From the NCBI GenBank assembly GCA_029269125.1, contig JARHXX010000009.1:1-64000 (forward strand): a stretch of 64,000 bases of DNA, in the 5' to 3' direction. This DNA is from Kiritimatiellaeota bacterium B1221 (GTDB lineage: Bacteria; Verrucomicrobiota; Kiritimatiellia; SS1-B-03-39; UBA6053). Shown here one piece after another: positions 52,408-61,588 of this stretch (its first letter is position 1; the number at the start of each line of letters is the position of its first letter). Position numbers and translations under genes: made by a program. A model generated the notes under the pieces. That model had not been told where the DNA came from, did not search any database, and was given only the letters and a program-made list of their open reading frames with translations.

Positions 52408-53346
52408 TCAAACCTGGGTGCGGAAGTAGTCAATGGTGCGCTGCAGACCTTCTTCGAGTTGCACTTTCGGTTCCCAGCCATTGAGTTTTTCCTGGGCAAG
52501 GGAAATATCCGGTTTGCGCTGTTTGGGATCGTCCTGGGGAAGATCCTGAAAAACCAACTTGGAAGCGGATCCAGTGAGTTCAATCACCTTTTCGGCCAAT
52601 TCGAGCATGGTGAATTCACCGGGATTTCCAATATTTACGGGGCCGGGGTATCCTTTCTCGGTTTGCATCATGCGGCGGAAACCTTCGATCAGATCGTCCA
52701 TAAAACAGAAACTGCGGGTCTGGGAGCCGTCACCATAAATGGTGATATCCTGTCCCTGCAAGGCCTGCACAACAAAATTGGAAACCACCCGTCCGTCGTT
52801 GGGATGCATCCGGGGTCCGTATGTATTAAAAATACGCACCACTTTGATGTCCACTTCATGCTCGCGCCAGTAATCAAAGAACAGGGTTTCCGCACAGCGT
52901 TTGCCTTCGTCGTAACAGCTGCGGATCCCGATAGGATTTACTTTGCCCCAGTAGGATTCGTTTTGCGGATGTACTTCCGGGTCGCCGTACACTTCGCTGG
53001 TGGAAGCTTGCATAATACGGGCTTTGGTCCGTTTGGCCAAGCCCAGCATGTTGATGGCACCGTGAACCGAGGTCTTGGTGGTATGCACCGGATTAAACTG
53101 ATAGTGGACCGGAGAGGCCGGACAAGCCAAGTTGTAGATCTCATCCACTTCGCAAAAGTAGGAGTGACAGACATCGTGGCGGACCAATTCAAAATAAGGA
53201 TTGCCGATTAAATGGGCAATGTTTTGTTTCTGGCCGGTGAAGAAGTTATCCATGCAAATGACATCGTAACCCTCTGACAACAAACGGTCGCAAAGGTGAC
53301 TTCCCAAAAATCCGGCGCCGCCGGTGACTAAAGCTGATTTTCTCAT
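52408..53346 (-). CDS. UDP-glucuronate decarboxylase (UXS-like SDR)
   Basis: 312 aa. Extended SDR features: NAD-binding [15 protein letters not shown], then [13 protein letters not shown], the catalytic triad Ser/Tyr/Lys in [10 protein letters not shown] and [11 protein letters not shown] (YxxxK), and [23 protein letters not shown]. This set is characteristic of UDP-xylose synthase, which converts UDP-glucuronate to UDP-xylose. It would feed a surface polysaccharide. A GCGGAAAAG stretch precedes the start. No other nucleotide-sugar gene adjoins it. Confidence 0.92.
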   Translation of the reverse strand: MRKSALVTGGAGFLGSHLCDRLLSEGYDVICMDNFFTGQKQNIAHLIGNPYFELVRHDVCHSYFCEVDEIYNLACPASPVHYQFNPVHTTKTSVHGAINMLGLAKRTKARIMQASTSEVYGDPEVHPQNESYWGKVNPIGIRSCYDEGKRCAETLFFDYWREHEVDIKVVRIFNTYGPRMHPNDGRVVSNFVVQALQGQDITIYGDGSQTRSFCFMDDLIEGFRRMMQTEKGYPGPVNIGNPGEFTMLELAEKVIELTGSASKLVFQDLPQDDPKQRKPDISLAQEKLNGWEPKVQLEEGLQRTIDYFRTQV

Positions 53347-53511
53347 ACTTTTCCGCTACCCTTTTATGGGGTCATTGTCATTAAAAACCTGATTATTTTA
53401 CCAAGTCATTTTTACCTCCCGGCAACCGCGACATCCCCCGGCCGAAAAACTCCTCCATGAAGATCTCATAAACGAATCGCATTCCCCCCCTGTTTTTATC
53501 TAAAGGACACC

Positions 53512-55050
53512 ATGATGACAGCATTCTCCCCCCAAAAAGGTTTACAGGGACAAGTACTCGAATGGCGCTTAACCGGCGCAAAGACGTATTCCAACCCATA
53601 TACAGACCTCTCGGTTTGGCTCCGGTTCCGTCATGAATCCGGTAGAGAAATGAAACGTCCGGCTTTCTGGGACGGCGGAAGCACCTGGCGCATTCGGTTT
53701 GCAATTCCCGAAGCCTCTGGAACCATCACCTGGGAAAGTTTTTCCGATGTGGCGGATGACGGTTTAAACGGCAACCAGGGAACCATCGAATGCACCGGCC
53801 CGGGAAATGTGCCCCTGCTCTCCATGTCGAAAGGAAAACGAAATATTGTGGACGGAAACGGCAGAGGCAAACTGCTGATTGCGGACACCGCCTGGGCTCT
53901 TCCCTGGCGTGCCACCGACGAAATGTGTAAAATCTACGCCGCCGACCGTAAACAAAAGGGGTTTAATGCCGCCTTATTGATGACCGTGCAACCCGACATG
54001 AAAGCGGAAGGACCGCAGGACCGGGCCTCGGATGGCGGATTTGACCGCGGTTTCAAAGACCTGCATCAAGGAACACTCCGTCAATTGCGCCCCGCCTATT
54101 TTAAAACTTTTGACCGCTTGGTCCGCATTCTTTTAGAAGCGGGAATCACCCCCATCTATCAACCCCTATTCCACGGTTACGGATGGAAAGGACTCTCAGT
54201 AGCAGGTCGCATGGTAGATCAGGAAGACTATTGCCGCTATTGCCGATACCTGCTGGCCCGATATGGCGCCTGGCCGGCAGTCTATTTGGTGGGAGCCGAT
54301 GGCGACGGGAAAGAGCCCGGCGTTCGGGCTGGAGGAAGGGAAATCGAAGCCTGGGACAGCTACCAACAACCCACCGGCATGCATTACAATCCCATGTCAT
54401 CCGCCAGACAGTGGCAGGCCGATCAGTGGCTGGATTTCCAATGGTGTCAGACCGGACACAAAGGAGAACACCGGCCCGAACGGATGGCGGACATGTGGCG
54501 AAACCAGCCCATCAAAGGGGTCGCCAACGGAGAACCCACTTACGAAAGCATGAACCACGCCGACAACGCCGCCGGATGGTGGCAGGGGCAGGAAGCCTGG
54601 CTCAACTTTATGGCCGGGGGTACGATGGGCGTTTTTTACGGCGCCGGCAGTTTGTGGAACTGGCTCTATCGACCTGATGAACCCGGGCATCAAAGCTGGT
54701 GCAAAGCCCCGGATGCGGGATGGCGCGAAGCTTTGGACTTTGAAGGCTCCCGCTATCCGGGCGTGGTGGGAAATATTGTTTCTCAATATGACTTCACCGA
54801 TCTCGCCCCACAGGTTGAGTGGACCATCGGCAACCGCTGTGTGGGCAAACCCCATCACTTTGCTCTGGTCTATTTGGACAAAGCAGAAGACTTCGTCATT
54901 CTCAGTCAACAAGTGCCGGCCCACTATCGCATCTATTGCGCCAAAACCGGAGACGTGATCGAGGAAGGCCGTCGGGATATTACCCAAAACTTTTGCCCCA
55001 TTTCGGTTCCCCAATGCGCAGGCCCTCTGGCCGTCGCATTTTTTCCATAG
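53512..55050 (+). CDS. Apiosidase-like glycoside hydrolase (GH140/DUF4038 type)
   Basis: 512 aa. An N-terminal DUF5060-like beta domain (residues ~5-100) leads to a TIM-barrel DUF4038 domain: LLIADTAWALPWRAT, then YLVGADGDGK, and VANGEPTYES with a likely catalytic Glu, and WQGQEAWLNFMAGGTMGVFYG. A C-terminal beta domain with putative collagen-binding-type fold ends the protein. GH140 members remove apiose from plant rhamnogalacturonan II; substrate here is unknown. No signal peptide is seen, so it may be cytoplasmic or the start may be too short. Confidence 0.82.
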   Translation: MMTAFSPQKGLQGQVLEWRLTGAKTYSNPYTDLSVWLRFRHESGREMKRPAFWDGGSTWRIRFAIPEASGTITWESFSDVADDGLNGNQGTIECTGPGNVPLLSMSKGKRNIVDGNGRGKLLIADTAWALPWRATDEMCKIYAADRKQKGFNAALLMTVQPDMKAEGPQDRASDGGFDRGFKDLHQGTLRQLRPAYFKTFDRLVRILLEAGITPIYQPLFHGYGWKGLSVAGRMVDQEDYCRYCRYLLARYGAWPAVYLVGADGDGKEPGVRAGGREIEAWDSYQQPTGMHYNPMSSARQWQADQWLDFQWCQTGHKGEHRPERMADMWRNQPIKGVANGEPTYESMNHADNAAGWWQGQEAWLNFMAGGTMGVFYGAGSLWNWLYRPDEPGHQSWCKAPDAGWREALDFEGSRYPGVVGNIVSQYDFTDLAPQVEWTIGNRCVGKPHHFALVYLDKAEDFVILSQQVPAHYRIYCAKTGDVIEEGRRDITQNFCPISVPQCAGPLAVAFFP

Positions 55051-55749
55051 AGTGAAGCTTCGGAAAGGTAAACACCCTCTCCCAGAGTTGCGTCGCAAGC
55101 TCCATGCCCTAGACGGACAGACACAACGCCTTTGACCTAGAAACGCCCAATCGACAAACGAATCAACTTTTCCCAAAGCTCTTTTCCCTGCCTACTGATC
55201 CCGGCATCTTCCCGCCTTTTCCTTTCTCCAAAATTCTTTTCTGCTGAAGGCAGAGGCAAAGGATAGCCCAGCCCGCGCTTGCGTGGGCCGGGTTGATGTA
55301 TGGAGAAATTTGGCGGGCCGTAGGTTTGCCCGAATGGGAAGTTTGAGAGCAAAAGTACCGGATTTCAGCCACAAAAAACGCCGCCCTAAAGCCCTGTTCC
55401 GGTGTTTGATTTGTGCGGGCCTTCAGCCCGCGTGATGTCGGTGGGGGTACATACCCAGCCTGCGACTTCGTCGCTGACTGGGTTATAATTTGTGCGGACC
55501 TTCGCCCATCATGGGTATCGAGTTCACAACTTGAGTCTTGATGGGTTCCATGGACATGGTTTTGATTGTTTGAGAAAAAATGCCCCCGGGACGGGGTCGG
55601 CCCATCCCGGAGGTCCCGTGTGCCCGTGCACAAGTCCATACCCCCGGAAAGAGTCCCCATCAAATGCCGACGCAAAAGACCCCGTGTTAAAATAGGCACT
55701 TCATCACTCACAAATTATTTTTAACAATAAGAAGGACAGTCACGAGAAT
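55051..55749. repeat. Intergenic region rich in dispersed repeats
   Basis: About 700 bp without a convincing gene. Several short palindromic segments are seen, such as TGCGGGCCTTCAGCCCGCG around 55413 and a repeated TTGTGCGGxCCTTC (about 55409 and 55491). A GGGACGGGGTC / GTCCCG-type stretch sits near 55590. Open frames here look composition-driven. Regulatory sites for the following oxidoreductase should be in the last 100 bp, where AAGAAGGA provides a ribosome-binding site. Confidence 0.6.
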
Positions 55750-58590
55750 ATGCGCTACGGGGAAGACATGTCCTTTTTAGAAGATCTTCGAGCTAATTTT
55801 TCCGGTGAAATTGATGACCGCGAGGTGATCAGAGGCATTCATGCAACGGATGCGAGTCATTACCAGATTCAACCCCTCGCGGTGGCTTGCCCCCAAAATG
55901 AGTCGGATGTGGCGGCCGCCCTGAAATGCTGTCACTCCCATCGCATTCCCCTCACCCCCCGGGGCGCCGCCACCTCGTTGTCGGGTCAAACCCACGGACC
56001 CGGCTTGGTGCTGGATCTCACCCGCCACATGGATCAATGCCTGGAATTGGATCCGGCGCAAGGCATCGCACGGGTACAGCCCGGTCTGATTCGGGATCAG
56101 TTAAACCTCCTGGCCGCTGATCACGGTCTGCAATTTGCCCCCGATCCGGCCACCACCTCCCGCGCCACCATCGGCGGGATGCTGGGAAATAATTCTTCCG
56201 GCACCCGTTCGATTCTTTACGGCATTACCAGCGATCATGTCCTGGGCTGCCGACTGGCCCTGGCCAATGGCGAAGTATTGGATCTGGGTCCCCGAAACTT
56301 AAAAGATTGGAATCAGGATCCAAGCTGTGATTTTCTAAAGGGGCTGCGAAATCTGATCGATCTCCACCGCGAAGAAATTGAAAAACGCTTTCCCAAAGTG
56401 ATGCGGCGGGTATCCGGTTATGCGCTGGATGCCTTTTTGGAAGACCCCGCCACCACCCCCTGGAACCTGGCGCGTCTGGTTTGCGGATCCGAAGGTTCTC
56501 TGGGAGTGGTCACCGAAATCACGGTGAACCTGGTCCCTTTGCCGAAAGCCACCGGCGTGGTTGCGGTTCATTATGCCGATATGATGGATGCCCTTCGCAA
56601 TGTGGAACCGCTCCTGGAGCAAGGTCCCAGCGCCATCGAATTGCTGGATCACATGGTGCTCAAAGAGGCACAACAAAACCCCAGCACCCGTGATATTGCC
56701 GACTTTATTGAAGGGGAACCTAAAGCCTTGTTGTTGGTGGAATTTTTCGGAGAAAGTGAAACCGAAGTTGCGGAGAAAGCTGCCGCTTTGATCAGGACCT
56801 TGACCCAGGAAGGTCTTGCCACCGCCATGCCGTTTTTAAATACGGCCGAAAATCAGCAGCGCGCCTGGGATGTGCGGCGGCTCGGCCTGGGACTGATCAC
56901 CAACGTGAAAGGCGCCACCAAAGGTCAGGCGGTGATTGAAGATGCCTGTATCCCCCTGCCTCATTTGCCGGACTACATTTCGGAAGTCATGGAGAAATGC
57001 CGGCAGGAAGAAGTCGGCTTGGTGCTTTATGCCCATGCTTCGGTTGGGGTCCTCCACGCCCGACCCGAATTGGATCTGCACAAAGAAGAAGACATCGCCA
57101 AAATGCGCCGTATCGCGGATTATGCCTTCAGCCGCTGCGTCCATTACGGCGGCGCCTGGGCGGGCGAACATGGTGACGGCATGGTCCGCGGTGAATTTAT
57201 TCCCAAATTCTTCGGGCCACAGATTTATCAGGCCTTCCGCGATATCAAAAAAATGTTTGATCCGCACAACCTCATGAATCCCGGCAAGCTGATTGATGCG
57301 CCGTCCCTCACCAGTCACCTGCGTTATCAGGTGCCGGGCTATCAGGAGCAGGCCGCCGCATCGGAAAAGAAAGCCTGGTTTCACTATCGGGAACAGGGCG
57401 GTCTCACCCTGGCGGTCGAACAGTGTAACGGCGTGGGCGCCTGCCGAAAATTGGGCAGCGGCGTGATGTGCCCCAGCTTTATGGCCACCCGCAATGAAAA
57501 AGATTCCACCCGGGCCCGGGCCAACGCACTGCGTCTCGCCATCACCGGTCAGCTGAAGGGCGGCGCCGCCTCCGATGAAATGCAGGACATTATGGGTCTC
57601 TGTCTGGGCTGCAAAGCCTGCAAAAAAGAATGTCCCAACGCGGTGGACGTCGCCAAAATGAAAGCGGAAACCCTGCAGGCACGCTACACCGAAAAAGGCA
57701 CCCCTCTGGGCGCACGTATTGTGGGCGGCCTTCCCGGACTCGCCGGGAACTTCACCGGACCCGTCGCACCGATGATCAATTGGGTGAACAATTTACCGCC
57801 GATGCGGAAAGCTCTCGAAAAAATTGCCGGGATCGATGCCCGGCGCCCCCTGCCCGCATTCGCAAAACGCTCTTTAAAATCGATGCTGGCGGATTCTCTG
57901 CATCACGGAAATGGCGAAGCCGGAGAAGTGGCCCTGTATGTCGATTCCTACACCAATGCTTACGAACCGCATATCGGCCTGGCCGCGATCAAACTCCTAT
58001 CGGATGCCGGGTATAAAGTGCGGCCCATGTTTGTAGGGGACAGTCAACGGGCACGTATCTCCAAAGGTCTGCTTAAATTGGCCAGACGTGATGGCGAAAA
58101 AGTGCTGAAAAAAATTGCACAGGTGTCTTCGGATCTTCCGATTCTCTGTTTAGAACCCAGTTGCGCCTCATCGTTAAAAGATGATTTGCCGGACTTAATT
58201 GACGATGAAGCACTGGGCCGCAACATTTCGGACCGGGTGTGGATGATCGACGAATTTTTGTATCAGCAAAAAACTCCCCTGAAACCCAGATTTGAAAAAA
58301 TGCTGATTCACGGTCACTGTCATCAGAAATCCGTATTTGGCATCGAAGGGTTGAGACGGTTATTGCCCCAAGCCAAAGTGATTGACGCGGGCTGTTGCGG
58401 CATGGCCGGTGCGTTCGGCTATGAACATCGGGATCTCAGTCTGAAAATTGGGGAAGAGCGCCTCTTCCCCGCCATTCGGAAACGCGAACCGGGCACCGAA
58501 ATTGTGGCCAACGGATTCAGCTGCCGGCATCAGGTCGCCGAAGCCTGCGGGATCATGCCCAGGCATTTTGTGGAAGTGGTGGAGGTATAA
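55750..58590 (+). CDS. FAD-linked oxidase / Fe-S oxidoreductase fusion (D-lactate dehydrogenase-like)
   Basis: 946 aa. Residues ~10-500 are an FAD-binding type 4 oxidase domain (TPRGAATSLSGQTHGPGLVLDL, MLGNNSSGTRSILYG, GAWAGEHGDGMVRGE). Then comes a ferredoxin-like part with CNGVGACRK and CLGCKACKKECPNAVD. The C-terminal CCG domain carries HGHCHQKS and DAGCCGMAGAFGYE. The family oxidises D-2-hydroxyacids such as D-lactate, D-2-hydroxyglutarate or glycolate and passes electrons to quinones. ATG 55750 or ATG 55768 (after GGGGAAG) could be the start. Confidence 0.88.
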   Translation: MRYGEDMSFLEDLRANFSGEIDDREVIRGIHATDASHYQIQPLAVACPQNESDVAAALKCCHSHRIPLTPRGAATSLSGQTHGPGLVLDLTRHMDQCLELDPAQGIARVQPGLIRDQLNLLAADHGLQFAPDPATTSRATIGGMLGNNSSGTRSILYGITSDHVLGCRLALANGEVLDLGPRNLKDWNQDPSCDFLKGLRNLIDLHREEIEKRFPKVMRRVSGYALDAFLEDPATTPWNLARLVCGSEGSLGVVTEITVNLVPLPKATGVVAVHYADMMDALRNVEPLLEQGPSAIELLDHMVLKEAQQNPSTRDIADFIEGEPKALLLVEFFGESETEVAEKAAALIRTLTQEGLATAMPFLNTAENQQRAWDVRRLGLGLITNVKGATKGQAVIEDACIPLPHLPDYISEVMEKCRQEEVGLVLYAHASVGVLHARPELDLHKEEDIAKMRRIADYAFSRCVHYGGAWAGEHGDGMVRGEFIPKFFGPQIYQAFRDIKKMFDPHNLMNPGKLIDAPSLTSHLRYQVPGYQEQAAASEKKAWFHYREQGGLTLAVEQCNGVGACRKLGSGVMCPSFMATRNEKDSTRARANALRLAITGQLKGGAASDEMQDIMGLCLGCKACKKECPNAVDVAKMKAETLQARYTEKGTPLGARIVGGLPGLAGNFTGPVAPMINWVNNLPPMRKALEKIAGIDARRPLPAFAKRSLKSMLADSLHHGNGEAGEVALYVDSYTNAYEPHIGLAAIKLLSDAGYKVRPMFVGDSQRARISKGLLKLARRDGEKVLKKIAQVSSDLPILCLEPSCASSLKDDLPDLIDDEALGRNISDRVWMIDEFLYQQKTPLKPRFEKMLIHGHCHQKSVFGIEGLRRLLPQAKVIDAGCCGMAGAFGYEHRDLSLKIGEERLFPAIRKREPGTEIVANGFSCRHQVAEACGIMPRHFVEVVEV

Positions 58591-58616
58591 AATGCCGGAC
58601 CGACGGCGTCCCGCCG

Positions 58617-59474
58617 TCACAAATAAAAATGACCCAACTTACTCTCCACATCTTGACGAAAGCGATCGACACTTCCCAGCGCGTAGGCCAACGGATCTAA
58701 AGCATCATCCTTCAAAAGCGGGGTCAAATCCATGGCGTAAGTCGCTTTTTCAAGTAGGTCCACAGTGTGGGCATTAAAAAAAGTGGCATTGGCACGCCGA
58801 CGGCCCTCCACCGCCAAGTCATAGCGTTTTCCCCCTTCAATTTGAGAGGCAAACACCGCGTTAAGCTTTTCCACCCAGGCTTCACGGCCGCTTACATCCA
58901 AAACCAGTTTTTCATCATCTGAAAGCCAATCCAAATTACGCCAGCCCTCACATCCGATCATTTTGGCCGGACGTTGCGCTGACGGAAGACGACGCACCGC
59001 CTCAATCACCGACATCACGACCCCGATATGGGTGGGATGTTTATCGGTGAGGTTGTGGGTATACAGTATTTCAGGCCGGGATGCGATTAACAGGGCCTCT
59101 ATATCATCTATCATCTCCCCTGCAAGCTTGCGGGTTTTTGCCTGCTCACTGCTATAACCCAATTGCGCCATGAAACTGTATTGCCCCATCCCGGCCGCTT
59201 CATCTTGTTCATTCCTGCGAATTTCTCTCATTTGAGAAGCGGAAACATCGGCATAAGCCCCCTGACGCGCACTCCCGATACCGTCTGTACAGGTGACTCC
59301 GCCGAACCATTGGTCCCCGCGGTCGAGCGCGGCCAGAATACCGTGGAGAGACATGAATTCCAGGTCATCCGGATGGGCGCCAATCCCTAAATAGTTACAG
59401 CGCTGTAAGGCTTTGGGGACGGATTCATGATCAGGGACAAAAAAATGAGCATCCGGGTGATTGAGTTTCATCAC
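58617..59474 (-). CDS. PIG-L-family deacetylase
   Basis: 285 aa. The zinc-binding motif is GAHPDDLE with the third ligand in THNLTDKHPTHIGVV. VTCTDGIGSARQGAYADVSASQMREIRRNEQ follows the typical pattern. The family removes N-acetyl from GlcNAc-containing conjugates (mycothiol, bacillithiol, GPI-like lipids, antibiotics). No thiol-pathway gene is nearby, so the substrate is unknown. It converges with the FAD/Fe-S oxidoreductase gene. Confidence 0.87.
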   Translation of the reverse strand: MMKLNHPDAHFFVPDHESVPKALQRCNYLGIGAHPDDLEFMSLHGILAALDRGDQWFGGVTCTDGIGSARQGAYADVSASQMREIRRNEQDEAAGMGQYSFMAQLGYSSEQAKTRKLAGEMIDDIEALLIASRPEILYTHNLTDKHPTHIGVVMSVIEAVRRLPSAQRPAKMIGCEGWRNLDWLSDDEKLVLDVSGREAWVEKLNAVFASQIEGGKRYDLAVEGRRRANATFFNAHTVDLLEKATYAMDLTPLLKDDALDPLAYALGSVDRFRQDVESKLGHFYL

Positions 59475-59546
59475 TTTTTCATAAGCAAATACGTCCAGTC
59501 CACAAGCGCGGAGTCTTTAAACAATCCATGTCATTCATTTTGATTT

Positions 59547-59562
59547 CGGCATAAGGAATGCT
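59547..59562 (+). promoter_or_regulatory. Putative sigma-54 promoter for the PilC/GspF gene
   Basis: CGGCATAAGGAATGCT fits the -24 (GG) / -12 (GC) sigma-54 pattern with the required 12-bp spacing between the two invariant dinucleotides. It lies 58 bp upstream of the PilC start and matches the element before the pilin gene at 13 of 16 positions. Confidence 0.6.
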
Positions 59563-59620
59563 TTAATATATGATCTGTTGAACAGCTCCCCATATTCCAC
59601 CCCACCTTTTTCAAAACACC

Positions 59621-60688
59621 ATGGCTGAAATATATAAAATCCCCGGAAGTAAAAAGATCCAAAGCAAGGATCTCCCCGTTTTCACCCGTCTTTTAGGCGC
59701 GATGCTGGATGCCGGAATGCCCCTCATCCAGGTTTTGGAAACCCTGCAAACCGAAACCAAAAACAAACAGTTTCAACCCGTAATTGTGGGCTTAAAGGAA
59801 TACATCGAAGCCGGTGAAAGTCTCTCGGAAGCAATGGCACATTACCCCACAGTTTTTGAAAATTTGTACCTGAGCATGATCCAGGCCGGGGAAACCAGCG
59901 GAATGATGTCTGATATCGCGATGCGGCTGGCCGGCTACCTCGAAGAAGCCGTTTTATTAAAACGGAAAGTAAAGTCCGCCTTGATGTATCCGGTGATGGT
60001 GACCTGTATTGCGATTATTCTTACCATCTCGATGATCATGTTTATCGTCCCCGCATTCGCTACGATATATGAAGATTTTGATTCCGCACTACCCTTACCT
60101 ACCCAGATGTTGGTTGAATTAAGTGATTTTCTCCGAAAATACTTCCTGCTCGTCTTTGGATGTATGGTGGGGTTTGGCATTTTTATCGCCCAATACAAAA
60201 AGACCACTGCAGGAAAATACCAGTTGGACGGCATGAAATTAAAATTGCCCGTATTCGGCGAGTTAATCTCCAAAGTCTCCCTCGCCCGTTTTTCCTCCAC
60301 CTTCGCTGAATTAATCCGGGCGGGTGTTCCCATTATCAAAACCCTCGATATTGTGGGGGCGGCAGCTGACAATGCGGTTTTCACCAAAGCCATCCTTGAT
60401 GCACGCCCTAAAATTGAAAGCGGGCAAGGTATTGCGACATCGATCGCGGAAAGTGGCCGCTTTCCCTCTCTGCTCATTCAAATGATGACCGCCGGAGAAA
60501 AAGCCGGAAAACTGGATGATATGCTCGGCCGGATCGCTGAAATTTACAAAGAAGAAGTGGACGCCACTGTGGAGGGTCTCACCTCCTTAATCGAACCCTT
60601 GCTGATCAGCTTTCTCGGGGTAACCATCGGAGGAATTGTGGTCGCCATGTTTATGCCCATTTTCAAACTCAGCGAAATCGTAATGTGA
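59621..60688 (+). CDS. Type IV pilus/type II secretion inner-membrane platform protein (PilC/GspF)
   Basis: 355 aa with two T2SSF domains (residues ~25-145 and ~225-350) and three membrane segments: MVTCIAIILTISMIMFIVPAF, LVFGCMVGFGIFIAQY and LISFLGVTIGGIVVAMFMP. Typical stretches are FTRLLGAMLDAGMPLIQVLE, ARFSSTFAELIRAGVPIIKTL and MMTAGEKAGKLDDML. It anchors the assembly ATPase and pilin polymerisation. It is followed after ~300 bp by a pilin gene with the same promoter type, so both probably serve one machine. Confidence 0.93.
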   Translation: MAEIYKIPGSKKIQSKDLPVFTRLLGAMLDAGMPLIQVLETLQTETKNKQFQPVIVGLKEYIEAGESLSEAMAHYPTVFENLYLSMIQAGETSGMMSDIAMRLAGYLEEAVLLKRKVKSALMYPVMVTCIAIILTISMIMFIVPAFATIYEDFDSALPLPTQMLVELSDFLRKYFLLVFGCMVGFGIFIAQYKKTTAGKYQLDGMKLKLPVFGELISKVSLARFSSTFAELIRAGVPIIKTLDIVGAAADNAVFTKAILDARPKIESGQGIATSIAESGRFPSLLIQMMTAGEKAGKLDDMLGRIAEIYKEEVDATVEGLTSLIEPLLISFLGVTIGGIVVAMFMPIFKLSEIVM

Positions 60689-60992
60689 CGAATGTTACGT
60701 TTCTTACATTCTTAATTTTAAGATAAAATTCTCAATATTCTGAAAAAAGTGACCCTAAACTTTATTATATCTAAAGACTTAAGGAAATTAACTCTTTTAT
60801 AATTCTTAAACTTCATCTTTATAGCCAAAATAATAAGTTAAAGAAAATACTCATAAATTATAATAAATATAAACCCAGTTGGCATATTGAATGCTATTAT
60901 TAACCTGCTGTCAATTTTATGAGCAAAGGGAAAAAGGGTCTTGTAGAAGAGCTGGCACTTAAAAACGAAAATAAAAAATACGGAGAATACAA
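60689..60992 (+). other. AT-rich leader between PilC/GspF and pilin
   Basis: No gene seen. It is markedly AT-rich (bases 60715-60870 especially) and contains the sigma-54 element and the ~85-nt untranslated leader of the pilin. AT-rich upstream DNA suits activator binding and DNA bending at sigma-54 promoters. Confidence 0.7.
60880..60895 (+). promoter_or_regulatory. Putative sigma-54 promoter for the pilin gene
   Basis: TGGCATATTGAATGCT matches the -24/-12 consensus (TGGCA at -24, TGCT at -12) with correct spacing. Transcription would start near 60907, giving an 85-nt leader before ATG 60993. PilA promoters in Pseudomonas and others are sigma-54 dependent through PilSR. Confidence 0.7.
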
Positions 60993-61328
60993 ATGAAGAA
61001 CCAAAAAAAACAGGGTTTCACCCTCGTAGAAATCATGATCGTGGTAATGATCATCGGTCTGTTGGCCGCCATCGCCCTTCCTTCTTTCAAGAAAGCACGT
61101 GATGAAGCCCGTGAAAAAAGCTGCATCAACAGCCTGCGTTTGATTGAAGCAGCGAAAGATCAGTACGCGATTGATAATGACATTGCGTCCGGAACGGTCA
61201 TTCCTAATACTGAATTGCAAAATTACATGAAAGGTGAAACCATGCCGACCTGTCCTTCAAATGGTACGATCAGCGCCAACGGAGTTGACACTCCTGCTTC
61301 CTGCACCACATCTGGCCACGAACTGTAA
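60993..61328 (+). CDS. Type IV pilin / major pseudopilin
   Basis: 111 aa. The prepilin signal is KKQGFTLVEIMIVVMIIGLLAAIALP: cleavage after Gly, N-methylated Phe, Glu at +5 and a hydrophobic helix. The short globular part contains Cys residues (one in EKSCINSL, two more in the C-terminal half, MPTCPS and ASCTT) that may form a disulfide. Length fits GspG-like or short type IVa pilins. It has a good GGAG ribosome-binding site, its own sigma-54-like promoter and a strong terminator downstream, so it is probably expressed highly alone. Confidence 0.92.
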   Translation: MKNQKKQGFTLVEIMIVVMIIGLLAAIALPSFKKARDEAREKSCINSLRLIEAAKDQYAIDNDIASGTVIPNTELQNYMKGETMPTCPSNGTISANGVDTPASCTTSGHEL

Positions 61329-61348
61329 TCTACAGAGTGCCCGGAAAA

Positions 61349-61371
61349 GGACAGAGATCTCATCTCTGTCC
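61349..61371 (+). terminator. First hairpin after the pilin gene
   Basis: Perfect 9-bp stem GGACAGAGA/TCTCTGTCC with a 5-nt loop, located 20 bp after the stop codon. It lacks its own T-run and precedes the main terminator, so it may stabilise the mRNA 3' end. Confidence 0.65.
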
Positions 61372-61374
61372 CGG

Positions 61375-61402
61375 CGGTCCATCTTCGGATGGGCCGTTTT
61401 TT
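61375..61402 (+). terminator. Rho-independent terminator after the pilin gene
   Basis: A 9-bp stem (CGGTCCATC/GATGGGCCG, one G-T pair) closed by a stable TTCG tetraloop and followed by T6. Clear intrinsic terminator for the pilin transcript. Confidence 0.93.
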
Positions 61403-61588
61403 GTGTGCAGATCTTAACCGCCCAGTTACAGCCGAAGCCCCTCCGAGCGGATGAGATGAACGCTTGAACCTTTAAAGCACCCAACCAGACCGCCTCAACT
61501 CTTCCGCCATTTTGGGGATAAGCGAATTCACTCCTCGCAATGCATACGGATAAGTCCAATCCGCCGGTTTGCATGGCGGAATACATGT

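Noticed and set aside
52459..53211. 250-aa open frame on the plus strand
   Set aside because: Fully opposite the UDP-glucuronate decarboxylase gene, with low-complexity composition.
55051..55749. 182-aa minus-strand open frame
   Set aside because: It is built from palindromic repeat sequence, has no family resemblance and no ribosome-binding site.
60953..60968. A second sigma-54-like TGGCAC just before the pilin start
   Set aside because: No GC dinucleotide occurs at the -12 position, so it fails the spacing rule.
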